Positions 46,197-56,297 of a stretch of DNA of 64,000 nucleotides are shown one piece after another; position 1 is the stretch's first letter; each line of letters opens with the position of its first letter. The position numbers were made by a program, and so were the translations under genes. Origin of the DNA: JAEINY01 sp942490535 (GTDB lineage: Bacteria; Bacteroidota; Bacteroidia; Bacteroidales; Marinilabiliaceae); assembly GCA_942490535.1 (NCBI GenBank), contig CALNXQ010000002.1, positions 434,001 to 498,000 of the forward strand, written 5' to 3'. The notes beneath the pieces were generated by a model, which saw only the letters and a list, made by a program, of their open reading frames with translations, was not told the origin of the DNA and did no database searches.

Positions 46197-46210
46197 TAAT
46201 CAAATTTTGC

Positions 46211-47401
46211 TTATGACAATTTACATTTTTGCTGAATGCTTTTCAGCGTTTGAAGCGTATACATTAATCCCCGTGGCACATGAAAACACCCTTTCCATTT
46301 TCCACCTTTTAAAGGCAGTAACACTTTGCCTTCACGGTTGAGATAGCCATACCATTCACCCTGATGCGGGTCGGAAAAATGGTCGAATGCATACGCATGT
46401 ACCTTTTCAAACCATTGCCAACAAGCCGGATTACCAGTCAGGTAATATCCTTTAATCAAGGCCACGAGTGTTTCCAAATGAACCCACCACAGTTTCTGAT
46501 CCCATTCCAGTTGTTGCGGAGGATGCCCTTTCAGATCCATAAAATAGAAGATACCCCCATGTTCCTTGTCCCAACCATACTCTATGGTATCCAGCGTTAT
46601 CTTCACGGCCTTTTCAATCAGTTCCGGCCGGTTTAAGCGTTCCCCTAAATCCATCATGAACCACATGGCTTCGATGGCATGACCCGGATTTAACAAACGC
46701 CCCTCAAAGCAATCTACAAACTGTCCCTCCGGACTCACGTTCTCCAGGATAAGGCCTTCCTTTTCAAAATAAAAAACCTCCATGACTTCATGAATGACCT
46801 TCTCCAGCGTCTTCTGAATGAGTGCTTCCGGCAACAAGGCCTCAATCTCCAGGGCCAGGTTTGACAAGATCATTGGCAAGGCAAAATTCTTCAATGGACG
46901 CGTACCCGGTACACCTTTATTATAGCACCCTTTGGGATTATCCTGGCGTTCCAGAATGGCATAAAACGTATCCTTGGCCAACTGTGCATATCGCTCTTCT
47001 CCCGTAGCTTTATAAAGCTGTCCAAACGCCATGGTGGCAAAACAATCGGAGAAGATATTATAAGGCTGCACCAAAGGTTCTCCTTTTTGATTCAACGAAA
47101 AATACCACTGTCCATTGGCATCTGCTCCATGTTGCTCAAGAAAATCGGCCCCATGTAAAGCCATGTCGAGCCACTCCTGTTTGGGCTCAATGGTGTTATA
47201 AAGTTTGGCAAACTGCCATACCTCGCGTGCTTGTAACCAGATAAACTTATCGGTGTCATATACTTGTCCGTCGCGGGAGAGGCAAGTAAAATATCCCCCA
47301 TGTTCTGCATCTTTGGAATGATTCACCCAAAAGGGAATCACCTTCCGGAATAACTCATCACTATATTGGTTGATCAAACGATCTATTTGACTCTTATTCA
47401 T
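46211..47401 (-). CDS. nanE: AGE-family N-acylglucosamine 2-epimerase (NanE role)
   Basis: A 396-residue cytoplasmic (alpha/alpha)6-barrel epimerase of the renin-binding-protein family. It interconverts N-acetylmannosamine and GlcNAc. Visible family motifs: HGGYFTCLSRDGQVYDTDKF, WLQAREVWQFAKLYN, GHAIEAMWFM with the active-site His, and EHGGIFYFMDLKG...WDQKLWWVHLETL with the second catalytic His-Glu. It directly follows the NanA and symporter genes, as in the NanLET pathway of Bacteroides fragilis, where an AGE-type enzyme replaces the ManNAc-6-phosphate epimerase. The symbol is given by this context. GlcNAc would next need a kinase, which is not in the window. Confidence 0.88.
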   Translation of the reverse strand: MNKSQIDRLINQYSDELFRKVIPFWVNHSKDAEHGGYFTCLSRDGQVYDTDKFIWLQAREVWQFAKLYNTIEPKQEWLDMALHGADFLEQHGADANGQWYFSLNQKGEPLVQPYNIFSDCFATMAFGQLYKATGEERYAQLAKDTFYAILERQDNPKGCYNKGVPGTRPLKNFALPMILSNLALEIEALLPEALIQKTLEKVIHEVMEVFYFEKEGLILENVSPEGQFVDCFEGRLLNPGHAIEAMWFMMDLGERLNRPELIEKAVKITLDTIEYGWDKEHGGIFYFMDLKGHPPQQLEWDQKLWWVHLETLVALIKGYYLTGNPACWQWFEKVHAYAFDHFSDPHQGEWYGYLNREGKVLLPLKGGKWKGCFHVPRGLMYTLQTLKSIQQKCKLS

Positions 47402-47414
47402 GATTTGAATTGTA

Positions 47415-50063
47415 TCAAGATTTACTAATTTGACTCTTATAAGTTAGTTTATCTATCGACTTCTTTTGCGGCCAAATGCAACTCAACAGGAATGCTGCAG
47501 CCACACTTAGCGCAATACCTGCTGCACCGTATAATAAAAAAGACATGGGCGAATGGCTTCTCAACCAAAGTAATGCTACAAACCCAACAATTACACCGGT
47601 GAAAGCAGCCACTCCGGATATCCGTTTAAAGAAAATGCCCATAATAAACAAAGCACCCAATCCACCTGTGAGTAAACCCAAAAATGTATTGAACTGATCC
47701 CACAATGAAGCGATGTCCCAAGTGGCTAAGACTAGTGCCATTCCGATTCCTAATATCCCAACTGCAACGCCTGATGATCGTGCCACCAAAAGACTCCCCT
47801 TCTCTTTACCCGCTGGCCAGATCACATGGTAAAAATCAGATGTGACAACAGCAGACACTGAATTGATATTGGAGGATAAGGTAGACATCGCTGCTGCAAA
47901 AACGGCTGCTATCAATAACCCAGCTAATCCGGCCGGTAATTCAGAGACAATGAAATGAGGAAAAACGGCATCCAGATTTGGAATAGACACAGATAATGAC
48001 TCTGGATTAGACGTATAAAAAGCATATAAACCGGTTCCCAATAAAAAGAAGATGACCGACACAGGTACACTAATAATACCATTCAGCCAAATACTCTTAG
48101 AGGTTGCTTTTTCATCCTTGGTCGTCATGTAACGCTGCACTACCGATTGATCACTGGTATAAGCAATTAAACTATTGGCAAAACCACCTAAAAGTACCAC
48201 CCACAACACGGGTTTCGACCAATCCAGACCACCATCCAGGAGGAACAGTTTTTGATTATCCATTGACACCTCTATAAATCCGCCAATGCCCCCATCCACA
48301 CCAAACACCATGTAAACCAAGGCTAAAATGGCACCTAGCATGAGTATAACCCCTTGAATCACATCCCCCCACACCACGGCTTCAATACCGCCACTGGTAC
48401 AATAAACTATGGTAACAAGGCCCATCACGATGATGGACCAATAAACACTAAAACCCGTTACGGCGTGCAGAGCCAGGGAAGGTAAAAACAACACAACAGC
48501 AATGCGTGTCACCATAAAAATGATGAAGAACAGGGATGCCATCCAACGCACACTGCGGTTAAAACGTAACTCCAGATACTCATAGGCAGTACCAATTTTC
48601 AGTCGTCGGAAGAACGGCAGGTAATATTTAATCACCACCGGAGCGACTAAAATAATGGTTAGATTGAACACCAACATACGCCAGTCAGTGGCATAGGCTT
48701 TGGCCGGAATTGCTATAAAAGTGATGGCACTTAACGTTGTAGCAAAGATACTTATACCGGCAGCCCACCAAGGGATACGTCCGCCGGCTTTAAAGAAATC
48801 CTGCTCGTCATTCTCACGCTTCATAAAGAAAAAGCCCAATAGCAACATCCCTATGAAATAAAGTACTAAAACCACATAATTGAGCCATCCAAACCCTTCT
48901 TGTCGTTCAAAATCTAAAGTAATAATTTGGTTAGTTCGAATGCCCGGACGTATTTCACCGCTGGGAATGACCACTTTGTTTTGCCACCTCACAGCTGAAG
49001 TGACAGCGGGGGCCTCAGCTTCCAACGATCCTGCACGATACCAGCTATCTGTAATGGTATTATACAGCAGTATATCCTTATTAAATCCTGGGTGATGGCG
49101 CCACAAACTATCGCGTTCAGCCCGTTCGCTCATGCGTTGTTCTCCCTCTGCGGCATACATTCTGTTGATGGCTTTCTCTACACGATTAAAGGTCGAACCG
49201 TCATCGCCACCTACTATTAATATATGCGAGGCACCTGTTTTCAGCCCGGCAGCAGCTGCCAATGTCACTTTCCTGCCATCTTCTAAAGCCAGGTCATTCT
49301 TTCGGATCCATCTTTTCACAGATGGTTTATACTTCAATACCTCACTGCTAAAAGATGTGACCTGATCTCCACTATTCTTAAAGCGTCCACCAATAACAAA
49401 GAGGCATTGCTCTGTCCCATCTGTCTGACTCTCGACGACAGCATGTGTCAATGCATGCGGCAAGCCAGCCAGTTGCTGCCAACCCTTATCCGGTTGATCA
49501 AGGTCTAATTGCCATACTTGTAAATTATTACCTTCGGTAGATACACCCCCAACTACATAAACCAAACGACCAATAAGCCCCATCCCATGATCCTTCAATG
49601 GCAAGGGTAATGCTGGCATGGTAACCACTTCTGGTTGCTCACCGCGAAAGCGAATCAAGAAAGATTGATCGGATAGCCCCTTGCTATTTCCTCCTCCGGT
49701 GCAAAACACTCCTTCAGGCAATGAAACGGCAGCACCACCGGCCAAAGGCAAAGGTAACTTCCAGTTATCAGCCTGCAACCATTGATTGCTCCCCTCCTGT
49801 TTGGTGAGAACCAAAATTTGATCTGAATATTTTTTTATACCATTTTCCCAGAGCTTATCATCCGGGAAAGCAGCCCCTCCAGCCAAAATCAATCGATTGT
49901 TATGTACACCAATAAAACTAGCCGCCCATCCATGATGAGGGACCTCTTCAGCTAAATTTGGTAATTTTTCTAACTGAGATTGTTGCACCTGTACTTGCGC
50001 ACCAACAGGTAATACTGCAAGAAGAAAAATAAGAAGAATTACTGCTTTAAGTATCTGCTTCAT
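47415..50063 (-). CDS. nanT: Kelch mutarotase fused to a sodium:solute symporter (sialic acid)
   Basis: An 882-residue fusion. The ATG at 50063 begins a signal peptide (KAVILLIFLLAVLPVGAQ) and lies one base after the nanA stop; an ATG at 50135 would lie inside nanA. Residues about 30-375 form a six-bladed Kelch propeller of the cyclically permuted NanM mutarotase type (GWAASFIGVHNNRLILAGG, GRLVYVVGGVS, CLFVIGGRF, HILIVGGDDGS). Residues about 390-880 are a sodium:solute symporter with about 13 helices (AGISIFATTLSAITFIAIPAKAY, IPNLDAVFPHF, LIAAVFAAAMSTLSSNINSVS). Probable job: convert alpha-Neu5Ac released by the sialidase to the beta anomer and carry it inward with sodium. It is followed by the epimerase gene after 13 bases. 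Confidence 0.9.
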   Translation of the reverse strand: MKQILKAVILLIFLLAVLPVGAQVQVQQSQLEKLPNLAEEVPHHGWAASFIGVHNNRLILAGGAAFPDDKLWENGIKKYSDQILVLTKQEGSNQWLQADNWKLPLPLAGGAAVSLPEGVFCTGGGNSKGLSDQSFLIRFRGEQPEVVTMPALPLPLKDHGMGLIGRLVYVVGGVSTEGNNLQVWQLDLDQPDKGWQQLAGLPHALTHAVVESQTDGTEQCLFVIGGRFKNSGDQVTSFSSEVLKYKPSVKRWIRKNDLALEDGRKVTLAAAAGLKTGASHILIVGGDDGSTFNRVEKAINRMYAAEGEQRMSERAERDSLWRHHPGFNKDILLYNTITDSWYRAGSLEAEAPAVTSAVRWQNKVVIPSGEIRPGIRTNQIITLDFERQEGFGWLNYVVLVLYFIGMLLLGFFFMKRENDEQDFFKAGGRIPWWAAGISIFATTLSAITFIAIPAKAYATDWRMLVFNLTIILVAPVVIKYYLPFFRRLKIGTAYEYLELRFNRSVRWMASLFFIIFMVTRIAVVLFLPSLALHAVTGFSVYWSIIVMGLVTIVYCTSGGIEAVVWGDVIQGVILMLGAILALVYMVFGVDGGIGGFIEVSMDNQKLFLLDGGLDWSKPVLWVVLLGGFANSLIAYTSDQSVVQRYMTTKDEKATSKSIWLNGIISVPVSVIFFLLGTGLYAFYTSNPESLSVSIPNLDAVFPHFIVSELPAGLAGLLIAAVFAAAMSTLSSNINSVSAVVTSDFYHVIWPAGKEKGSLLVARSSGVAVGILGIGMALVLATWDIASLWDQFNTFLGLLTGGLGALFIMGIFFKRISGVAAFTGVIVGFVALLWLRSHSPMSFLLYGAAGIALSVAAAFLLSCIWPQKKSIDKLTYKSQISKS

Positions 50064-50064
50064 A

Positions 50065-50991
50065 TTACTCCGCTTTAGAAAATAAATCACGCATGCCAAG
50101 TGCATCAACATCTTTAACAAATAAATCATAGGCACCTTCAGTCATTGGCTTAATTGGCAACCGAAACTGCCCACATTCAATACCCACATAGCGCATAAAC
50201 GCTTTTCCGGTGCCGATTCCGCCATATTTTCCCAACAAACGAATCATATCAATGGATTGCTGCTGCAGTTGACGCGCCGACACCATATCACCCTTTTTAT
50301 AGTCGTCGATCAACTTAGAATAAAGCGGCATGGCATAGTTATACGTACTGCCTACACCTCCTTCTGCACCTAAAGCTAAGGCAGCCAGCAGATTCTCATC
50401 CCGGCCCCACAGCATATCATATTGACCATCGGCAAAATGAAGGCAGGAGAGGTAATCCATAAAATCCTCATGGGTATATTTTACGCCTGCAAAATTGGGC
50501 ATCTTACCGTGTAACGCTTTCAATAATTCAATCATCGGCACAGCCACACCTGTCAAAACCGGAATGTGGTAAAAATAAACCGGCATGTCAGGCACTGCAG
50601 CTCCCACTTTCAGCACGAACTCGGCTAATTGTTCAGCCGTCCCTGGTTTAAAATAGAACGGAGCCATCACAGCAATGGCATCCATACCCACCTCCTTCGA
50701 ATGAAGGGCTAACTGAATACTCTCCTGGTAGGATGTGCCTCCCACCAGATTAATTAAGGTAAGAGGATTTATATCTTTTTTGGCCTCAGCCGTCCATAAT
50801 GCTGCGGTTAGTTTTCGTTCATCGGAAGCGAGGGAAACACCTTCGCCAGTACTGCCGTTCAGGAAAGCCCCAACCACTCCATTTGTTTTAAGAAATTTAT
50901 AATAATCCGTAATTACAGATCCATTGATGTTTCCCTCAGTCGTCATGGGTGTAAATGGGGCTGCTATTAATCCTTTTATTTTTTTCATCAT
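50065..50991 (-). CDS. nanA: N-acetylneuraminate lyase
   Basis: A 308-residue cytoplasmic TIM-barrel aldolase that splits Neu5Ac into ManNAc and pyruvate. The start at 50991 (MMKKIKGLIAAPFTPM) matches the family N-terminus; an upstream ATG at 51039 adds a charged tail. LNGSTGEGVSL holds the carboxylate-binding Ser-Thr pair (S47, T48). Y141 in VYFYHIPVLTG and the Schiff-base K171 in NFAGVKYTHEDF align with Tyr137 and Lys165 of E. coli NanA. The next gene starts one base after its stop. The sister enzyme dihydrodipicolinate synthase is less likely because of the HIP motif and the sialic acid genes around. Confidence 0.94.
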   Translation of the reverse strand: MMKKIKGLIAAPFTPMTTEGNINGSVITDYYKFLKTNGVVGAFLNGSTGEGVSLASDERKLTAALWTAEAKKDINPLTLINLVGGTSYQESIQLALHSKEVGMDAIAVMAPFYFKPGTAEQLAEFVLKVGAAVPDMPVYFYHIPVLTGVAVPMIELLKALHGKMPNFAGVKYTHEDFMDYLSCLHFADGQYDMLWGRDENLLAALALGAEGGVGSTYNYAMPLYSKLIDDYKKGDMVSARQLQQQSIDMIRLLGKYGGIGTGKAFMRYVGIECGQFRLPIKPMTEGAYDLFVKDVDALGMRDLFSKAE

Positions 50992-51426
50992 TATATTATT
51001 TTCGGTTCTAATCTCTTGTCTTTTCCTTCGCTCCTTCATGGTCTTATTTCAATCGTGTCCCAAATAAAAATACATTTCAATTGAGCGCTCTAGCCGCGCG
51101 GGCTTTTACTTTTTTTCTCCAGCAAAAAAACGTAAACAAAAAATGCCGCTGCTGTCAATAAATAGCTAAAATTTAATTCCTCTACGCTGAAAGAAAATAA
51201 CTCTCCCGATAAAGAACCTGGTGAAATTTGGTTCCCAAATCCCTACAAGTACTAAATCGGGATCAAACAGATTTTCTTTTTACCGCTTCAATACATTAAA
51301 TTTCTTAACGCTATTTCTTGAAGGCAGATCGAAAAGATAACCTCTTATCACCTGAAATTATTCCTAAGCTACAGCAAAAACCTTTTAAAGCTCATTATCA
51401 AAATTTATTTAGGATGCTATTTGGTC
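50992..51426. other. Intergenic region upstream of nanA
   Basis: About 435 bases with no gene. It splits the sialic acid locus into an outer group (susC to SGNH esterase) and an inner group (nanA, symporter, epimerase), so a separate promoter for nanA should be here. I found no clean TAnnTTTG box; an imperfect dyad ATTTGG-TT-CCCAAAT lies near 51220. Confidence 0.45.
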
Positions 51427-52110
51427 TTATTTCAATAATGGTCTGATAATATCAGCCCAAAGCACATAACCACTCCCTGTCAAGTGCAAACCATCATTGG
51501 AATATGCTATATTCATTAAATTGTCTTCCTGATTCCTGAAGTGTATAAACAAATCGACAAATTGGACTTGTGATGACTCACACCAGCCTTTCATCTGTTG
51601 GTTTATCCGGATGATCTCATTCGTCTTGGAGCAATGCCCGCTGAACTTTTTAAAAACGGGATTTACCGGCAATATACTTTGGATGTACACCTCTGTCTTA
51701 GGTGATTGCGCCACGATACGCGTAGCTATCTCTTGTATGTTAGCCACAATTGTATCGGCACTGATTCCGCGGGCTAAATCGTTTATACCAATAAGCACAA
51801 ATACCTTTGCTGGTTGTGATTCGGTCACTTCACTTAAACGATAGAGAACACCCGCAGTCACATCGCCACTAATCCCTCTGTTTTTGACACGTCTATTATC
51901 CAACAACTCACACCACTCCCCACCATCGGTAATGCTATTGCCCAAAAAGATGATCTCCCTTTTCGTATTGGGAAGTTGTTCGAACAATGACTTCCGTTGA
52001 TGATAATAGGTGCTGAACTGATCACTTTGAGCCAGAAGCTTACTCCCTCCAAATTGGGAGGCCAATACCAACCCTATAACTACCAAAATCTTATGACATC
52101 TTGAAACCAT
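51427..52110 (-). CDS. Secreted SGNH/GDSL acetylesterase
   Basis: A 227-residue single-domain SGNH hydrolase with an N-terminal signal peptide. The four blocks are IIFLGNSITDGGEW (S59), NRGISGDVTAG (G82), VLIGINDLARG (N110) and SNDGLHLTGSGY (D206, H209). It resembles Bacteroidota acetylhydrolases that remove O-acetyl groups from sugars. Its place 21 bases after the dual esterase gene suggests sialate O-deacetylation, which clears the way for the sialidase and lyase. Confidence 0.9.
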   Translation of the reverse strand: MVSRCHKILVVIGLVLASQFGGSKLLAQSDQFSTYYHQRKSLFEQLPNTKREIIFLGNSITDGGEWCELLDNRRVKNRGISGDVTAGVLYRLSEVTESQPAKVFVLIGINDLARGISADTIVANIQEIATRIVAQSPKTEVYIQSILPVNPVFKKFSGHCSKTNEIIRINQQMKGWCESSQVQFVDLFIHFRNQEDNLMNIAYSNDGLHLTGSGYVLWADIIRPLLK

Positions 52111-52131
52111 ATATCTCTCATTAATTACTAT

Positions 52132-54255
52132 TTACAACTCCTTAAAAGGATGTTCGATATAAAACGTTGACACCGGCACACCATCTTCATTCACCAGATT
52201 TCCTTTTGAATAGGGTTTCCAGCCATACCGCACGGCTTCAATAAACTCATTTCCAGCCTCTATTATTAACTGATTTCCTTTCAATTGAGCTTTTACAGGA
52301 TAAAACAAACGATCCGGGCCAGCCACTTCCAGCTCGCGTAAAGATTTACCATCTGCTGTTTGTAAGGTTTTTGTATGATTAAAATGAATGCATAATTTCC
52401 CCTTATGCAGCTCTACCCTATTTATTGAAATATCCCCATATGGCACATCATTTTTATGATATAATTGATGAAGAGCCAGGTTGACAAATCGCTCACCAAT
52501 TGGTTTCTTTAGCTTTGGATGCACATCCGTTTCATCACCTACATCACTGGTTACAACCATGGAAACATCTGAAATAGCATGTGCCATCCGGCGTTGACTC
52601 TCTCTAAACTGTGGCCAGCTGGAACGGTTTAATGACGATAGCTGCGCAAAATAGAAAGGCAATTCAGGCGATGCCCAAGCCTTTCGCCAGCTCTGCACTA
52701 AAGTGGGAAACAAAACCTCGTGTAGTTCCACATTATGTGCATTGGATTCTCCCTGATACCACAACACCCCTTTAATGGGAAAACCTGCCAGTTGACGAAT
52801 GCCTGCTTCAAACAGGTAAGACGGTTCGTAGGGGTGGCGTTGCCCCTTAGATATGCTATTTTTTAGATTTGTACCAGCACGTTCACGACACCATTGCATC
52901 GTATGGTCATTGTTACGCCAATCATCCAGCATATTGACCAATTGCGGATGAAATTCCATTGATTTACGGTCAATCCATGCTTCTGTTGGTGAACCGCCTA
53001 CCGCCATTTGAATCAAACCAACAGGTACCTCCAACTCTTCGGCTAGTTTCGCACCAAAATACCAGGCGATGGCAGAAAATGAAGCCACTGACTCATCATC
53101 GCTTATTGTCCACTGAGCTGCCGGTAGATAATTCAAGTTATTCACCTGTTTTAATGTGATGGTATCCCAAGCCACATCCTGGGTTTGTACTATGGGGTGA
53201 AAAGGCAATAATCGCACCGAAGAAGGCCTCTTTTCTTTCAATACCTGATGCCCATTTTTAGACTGACTAACTTGAAAAGCCATATTGGATTGACCGGAAC
53301 AGAGCCATACTTCGCCAATCATCACATCCTTGCAAACCTTTTTTCCCGATTTCCCTTCTACAATTAATTCGTATGGACCACCGGCTTTCATCGCTGGTAA
53401 TTCGACTCGCCATTGACCATTCACTCCAACTACAACTGAAGCTTTTTGTCCATTCAGTTGCACCAGTATTTTCTCTCCCCGATTAGCCGTACCCCAAACC
53501 GGAATAAGCTGCTGGCGTTGCAATACCATATGACTACTAAAAACAGAAGCCGTTTTAACACCACCGAAATCGCCTGTCAGATGCTGATAGGCCTGCCGGG
53601 CCATAATGGCAGCGCCCTCTTTAACAGGATGCAAAGCATCTGGAAATAAATCTGGTCGGGCATGTAAGGGTGTGTGCCAATCGATAAGATGTGCACCCAC
53701 ATTCCGTGCCACCACTTCTATGTCGCCTTGTATTTGCCAAAACCAATCGCGTGTGCCAGAGGTGAACCGAGGATGTGTATGAAAAACAGGTGTCATTCGC
53801 CCTATCCATAATTCAGGTACTGAACCATCTGATGTTCGAATACTTTCAATTAAAGCCATGTAGTCAACGATGAATTCATCGCGATAATTTGGCCAGTTAC
53901 GTGGGTCCGTATCATTCAAGCCCAGCGACACGATTAACACATCCGGCTGAAAATCAACCGCAGCCTGAAACTCTTTTTGTTCCATGTACGGACGATGTCC
54001 TTTTCGAAGTAAGGTGGCTCCACTCTTTCCAAAATTACCAACATCATACTGGTCGCCCAATAGTTGCTGCAATTGAGCCGGATAACTGTATTGCTCCGGA
54101 TGGTCAATTCCATAACCAAAGGTCACACTATTACCCACACAGGCCACTTTGATTTTCTGACCGGAAACCGCCTGTAGCCCAGCAAGCATCAGTACAAATA
54201 CTGATAAGATCTTTAGGCAAACTCCTATGAAGCTCGTATTTTCGCGTCTATTCAT
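52132..54255 (-). CDS. nanS: Two-domain esterase: SGNH hydrolase fused to sialate 9-O-acetylesterase (SASA)
   Basis: A 707-residue secreted protein with two esterase modules. The ATG at 54255 starts a signal helix (ILSVFVLMLAGLQAVSG); an ATG at 54324 lies inside the preceding gene. Residues about 34-230 form an SGNH domain (VACVGNSVTFG with S43, LGLNDTDPRNW with N114, DALHPVKEGA with D206 and H209). Residues about 235-700 form a SASA domain (VWLCSGQSNMAFQV with catalytic S323, WYQGESNAHNV, GDETDVHPK with the Asp-His pair). Such dual modules match the NanS/EstA-type sialate O-acetylesterases of gut Bacteroidota. It is seven bases after the GH20 gene. Symbol given by similarity and context. Confidence 0.88.
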   Translation of the reverse strand: MNRRENTSFIGVCLKILSVFVLMLAGLQAVSGQKIKVACVGNSVTFGYGIDHPEQYSYPAQLQQLLGDQYDVGNFGKSGATLLRKGHRPYMEQKEFQAAVDFQPDVLIVSLGLNDTDPRNWPNYRDEFIVDYMALIESIRTSDGSVPELWIGRMTPVFHTHPRFTSGTRDWFWQIQGDIEVVARNVGAHLIDWHTPLHARPDLFPDALHPVKEGAAIMARQAYQHLTGDFGGVKTASVFSSHMVLQRQQLIPVWGTANRGEKILVQLNGQKASVVVGVNGQWRVELPAMKAGGPYELIVEGKSGKKVCKDVMIGEVWLCSGQSNMAFQVSQSKNGHQVLKEKRPSSVRLLPFHPIVQTQDVAWDTITLKQVNNLNYLPAAQWTISDDESVASFSAIAWYFGAKLAEELEVPVGLIQMAVGGSPTEAWIDRKSMEFHPQLVNMLDDWRNNDHTMQWCRERAGTNLKNSISKGQRHPYEPSYLFEAGIRQLAGFPIKGVLWYQGESNAHNVELHEVLFPTLVQSWRKAWASPELPFYFAQLSSLNRSSWPQFRESQRRMAHAISDVSMVVTSDVGDETDVHPKLKKPIGERFVNLALHQLYHKNDVPYGDISINRVELHKGKLCIHFNHTKTLQTADGKSLRELEVAGPDRLFYPVKAQLKGNQLIIEAGNEFIEAVRYGWKPYSKGNLVNEDGVPVSTFYIEHPFKEL

Positions 54256-54262
54256 CTTCCTT

Positions 54263-56296
54263 TTAACTCTTTGTTTGGCTGAAAGACTGTTCCGGGGAAT
54301 AAATGATGTTATCCAAGGCCTCACGTCCGTCAGGTGTCACTAACACAGCATTAAACATCCATTTTACTAAGCGAACTTCGTCTGTACTAAACTCCCCGAC
54401 GGGTAATTTTAACAACAGCTTATTCCATCCTTTCTCAAGTGTAATTGGTAAAGGTCGATGTCCCTCCCAATTCTCATTGCGCAATGATACTTCTGATGAT
54501 TTTTCAGTGTGCTTATTTTCCCACACCGGTGGTTCAATCACACTATTGTTTAACCAAATCTGACTCTCTTTATAGTCCCATTTACCTTGAGGCGGAGGCA
54601 AATCCTTTTCTGAACGGCCGTAATTCTGAAACCGAACCTGTATGCCCGCTTTCTGTTTCTTAGGCGAATGCACCCAGGTATAGGCATATGCCGTATGATT
54701 GGGTTGTGGATCAGCATAAAAAGCCGGTATTAATGCTCCCCACACATGCCGTAAATAGATGCCTGCCCCAATGGCTTTTTGAGTCTGATATGTTTTCCCC
54801 TGGTATTCATACTTATCTTTTAGCCCTAATTCTGGCGGAAATTCCCTGGTCAATTCACCCTGGTTCGGGAATGGATCTGTAATGTGCCATTTTACATTGG
54901 TTTGACGCAGGTAAGCAAAAGGCTCATTTTTAAAAGCCTCCCTTTTAAAATGAAGCAATCGCTCTTCAAAATCCGAGAAAGCGTTGAAGTCATCGCTTCC
55001 TTCTTCACCCATGTGCAATCCTTGTTCATAAAAATATTGTTTTCTTCCACCTTTCCAGGTGCTTTCAGCCAAAGTAAGCATAGCCGGATAAAACCCATTC
55101 TCCACGACTATTTGATCCACGGAATCTACATACCTATCATTCCAGATGGCAATAATGGCACCGGCTACATCCTCACTTCCTTCACTCACCCCGGCCACAT
55201 TACTGTGATAGAGCGCCACGATATCCGCAAACGTATCAAAATGATTGATATAGTGCAGCCGCGAGTCTATTGCCGGAATACCGGGATGTAATTGCCCCCT
55301 GGAACTCCACATCTGTATCATATCAATTTCGCCTGCCTGATAGTGCCAACCGGGGTTCCAACTGATCACCTTCTTTCCTTTAGCGCGAATATAATTCACC
55401 ATTTCCGGCACAAACTCAGCGTTCGTAAAATGTACTTCATCAGTTCCAATGTGCAGGTAAGGGACATCGTCAAACACCTCACATACTTCATCCATCAACA
55501 GCTTTAGCAGACGCATGCCTTCAGGTGATTGCATATCATGTCCCAGAGCCCTTGTAAACGCCGCACTATGTCCCGGGATATCGATTTCCGGGACGAGCAT
55601 TACATGATGCTTTTGACAGAATGCAACTAGCTCTTTTACTTCTTCAATGGTATAGTACTTACCGGGTAAACGTTCAAAGTTAGTGCTATCAGTAAGAGCA
55701 GGAAATACCTTACTCTCCAATCGCCAGGCGATATCTTCGGTGAGGTGCCAGTGAAAGACATTGATTTTAAATTGTGATAATAGGGCAATCTGCTTTTTCA
55801 ACTCTTCTACAGGGATAAAGCCACGCCCTACATCATGCATGAATCCACGGATTCGAAAGGCCGGCCAATCGATGATCTCACAGTTTTGCACCCCCATTTG
55901 CCCCTTTTCCTGAACCAGCAATTGACGTAAGGTCTGAAATGCCCAATACACACCTTGTTCTGTCATGGCTTCAATGTGGATGGAATGATCCTTAACTCTC
56001 AACCGGTAGGCTTCATGCTGATTTACCCGGGCCTCTTCGATTTGATCCACCATTGTAATCTCGAGTTTTGTGGATGCCTGTTCATGAGCTACAACTCCTA
56101 AATCTGATAAGTAACGATGAATGTACTCCTGATTCTCCGCTTTTAATATGTCCACCCTGCTGCAAGCCGTTATTTCCGCATACCACTTAACCTGTTGAGG
56201 TTTGGGTAGTAATAAAGGGCAGTTAGATTGCGCCACACCATACAAGGAAGAACATAAAAAAAAGCAAACAATCCATTTAAGTCGAAGAACTGCCAT
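54263..56296 (-). CDS. GH20 beta-N-acetylhexosaminidase
   Basis: A 677-residue exported exo-hexosaminidase that removes terminal beta-GlcNAc or beta-GalNAc. Signal peptide to about residue 22. A GH20b domain (LLPKPQQVKW...LRVKDHSIHIEAM) precedes the TIM barrel with GFMHDVGRGFIP, NVFHWHLTEDIAWRLE, PEIDIPGHSAAF and the catalytic pair D286-E287 in LHIGTDEVHF. The C-terminal ~180 residues form a beta domain used in many Bacteroidota GH20 enzymes. It follows the sialidase gene by one base, so sialic acid and then hexosamine can be removed in turn. Confidence 0.95.
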   Translation of the reverse strand: MAVLRLKWIVCFFLCSSLYGVAQSNCPLLLPKPQQVKWYAEITACSRVDILKAENQEYIHRYLSDLGVVAHEQASTKLEITMVDQIEEARVNQHEAYRLRVKDHSIHIEAMTEQGVYWAFQTLRQLLVQEKGQMGVQNCEIIDWPAFRIRGFMHDVGRGFIPVEELKKQIALLSQFKINVFHWHLTEDIAWRLESKVFPALTDSTNFERLPGKYYTIEEVKELVAFCQKHHVMLVPEIDIPGHSAAFTRALGHDMQSPEGMRLLKLLMDEVCEVFDDVPYLHIGTDEVHFTNAEFVPEMVNYIRAKGKKVISWNPGWHYQAGEIDMIQMWSSRGQLHPGIPAIDSRLHYINHFDTFADIVALYHSNVAGVSEGSEDVAGAIIAIWNDRYVDSVDQIVVENGFYPAMLTLAESTWKGGRKQYFYEQGLHMGEEGSDDFNAFSDFEERLLHFKREAFKNEPFAYLRQTNVKWHITDPFPNQGELTREFPPELGLKDKYEYQGKTYQTQKAIGAGIYLRHVWGALIPAFYADPQPNHTAYAYTWVHSPKKQKAGIQVRFQNYGRSEKDLPPPQGKWDYKESQIWLNNSVIEPPVWENKHTEKSSEVSLRNENWEGHRPLPITLEKGWNKLLLKLPVGEFSTDEVRLVKWMFNAVLVTPDGREALDNIIYSPEQSFSQTKS

Positions 56297-56297
56297 T

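Noticed and set aside
50065..50991. Dihydrodipicolinate synthase (lysine pathway)
   Set aside because: The YHIP motif, the operon with symporter and epimerase, and the adjacent sialidase genes favour N-acetylneuraminate lyase.
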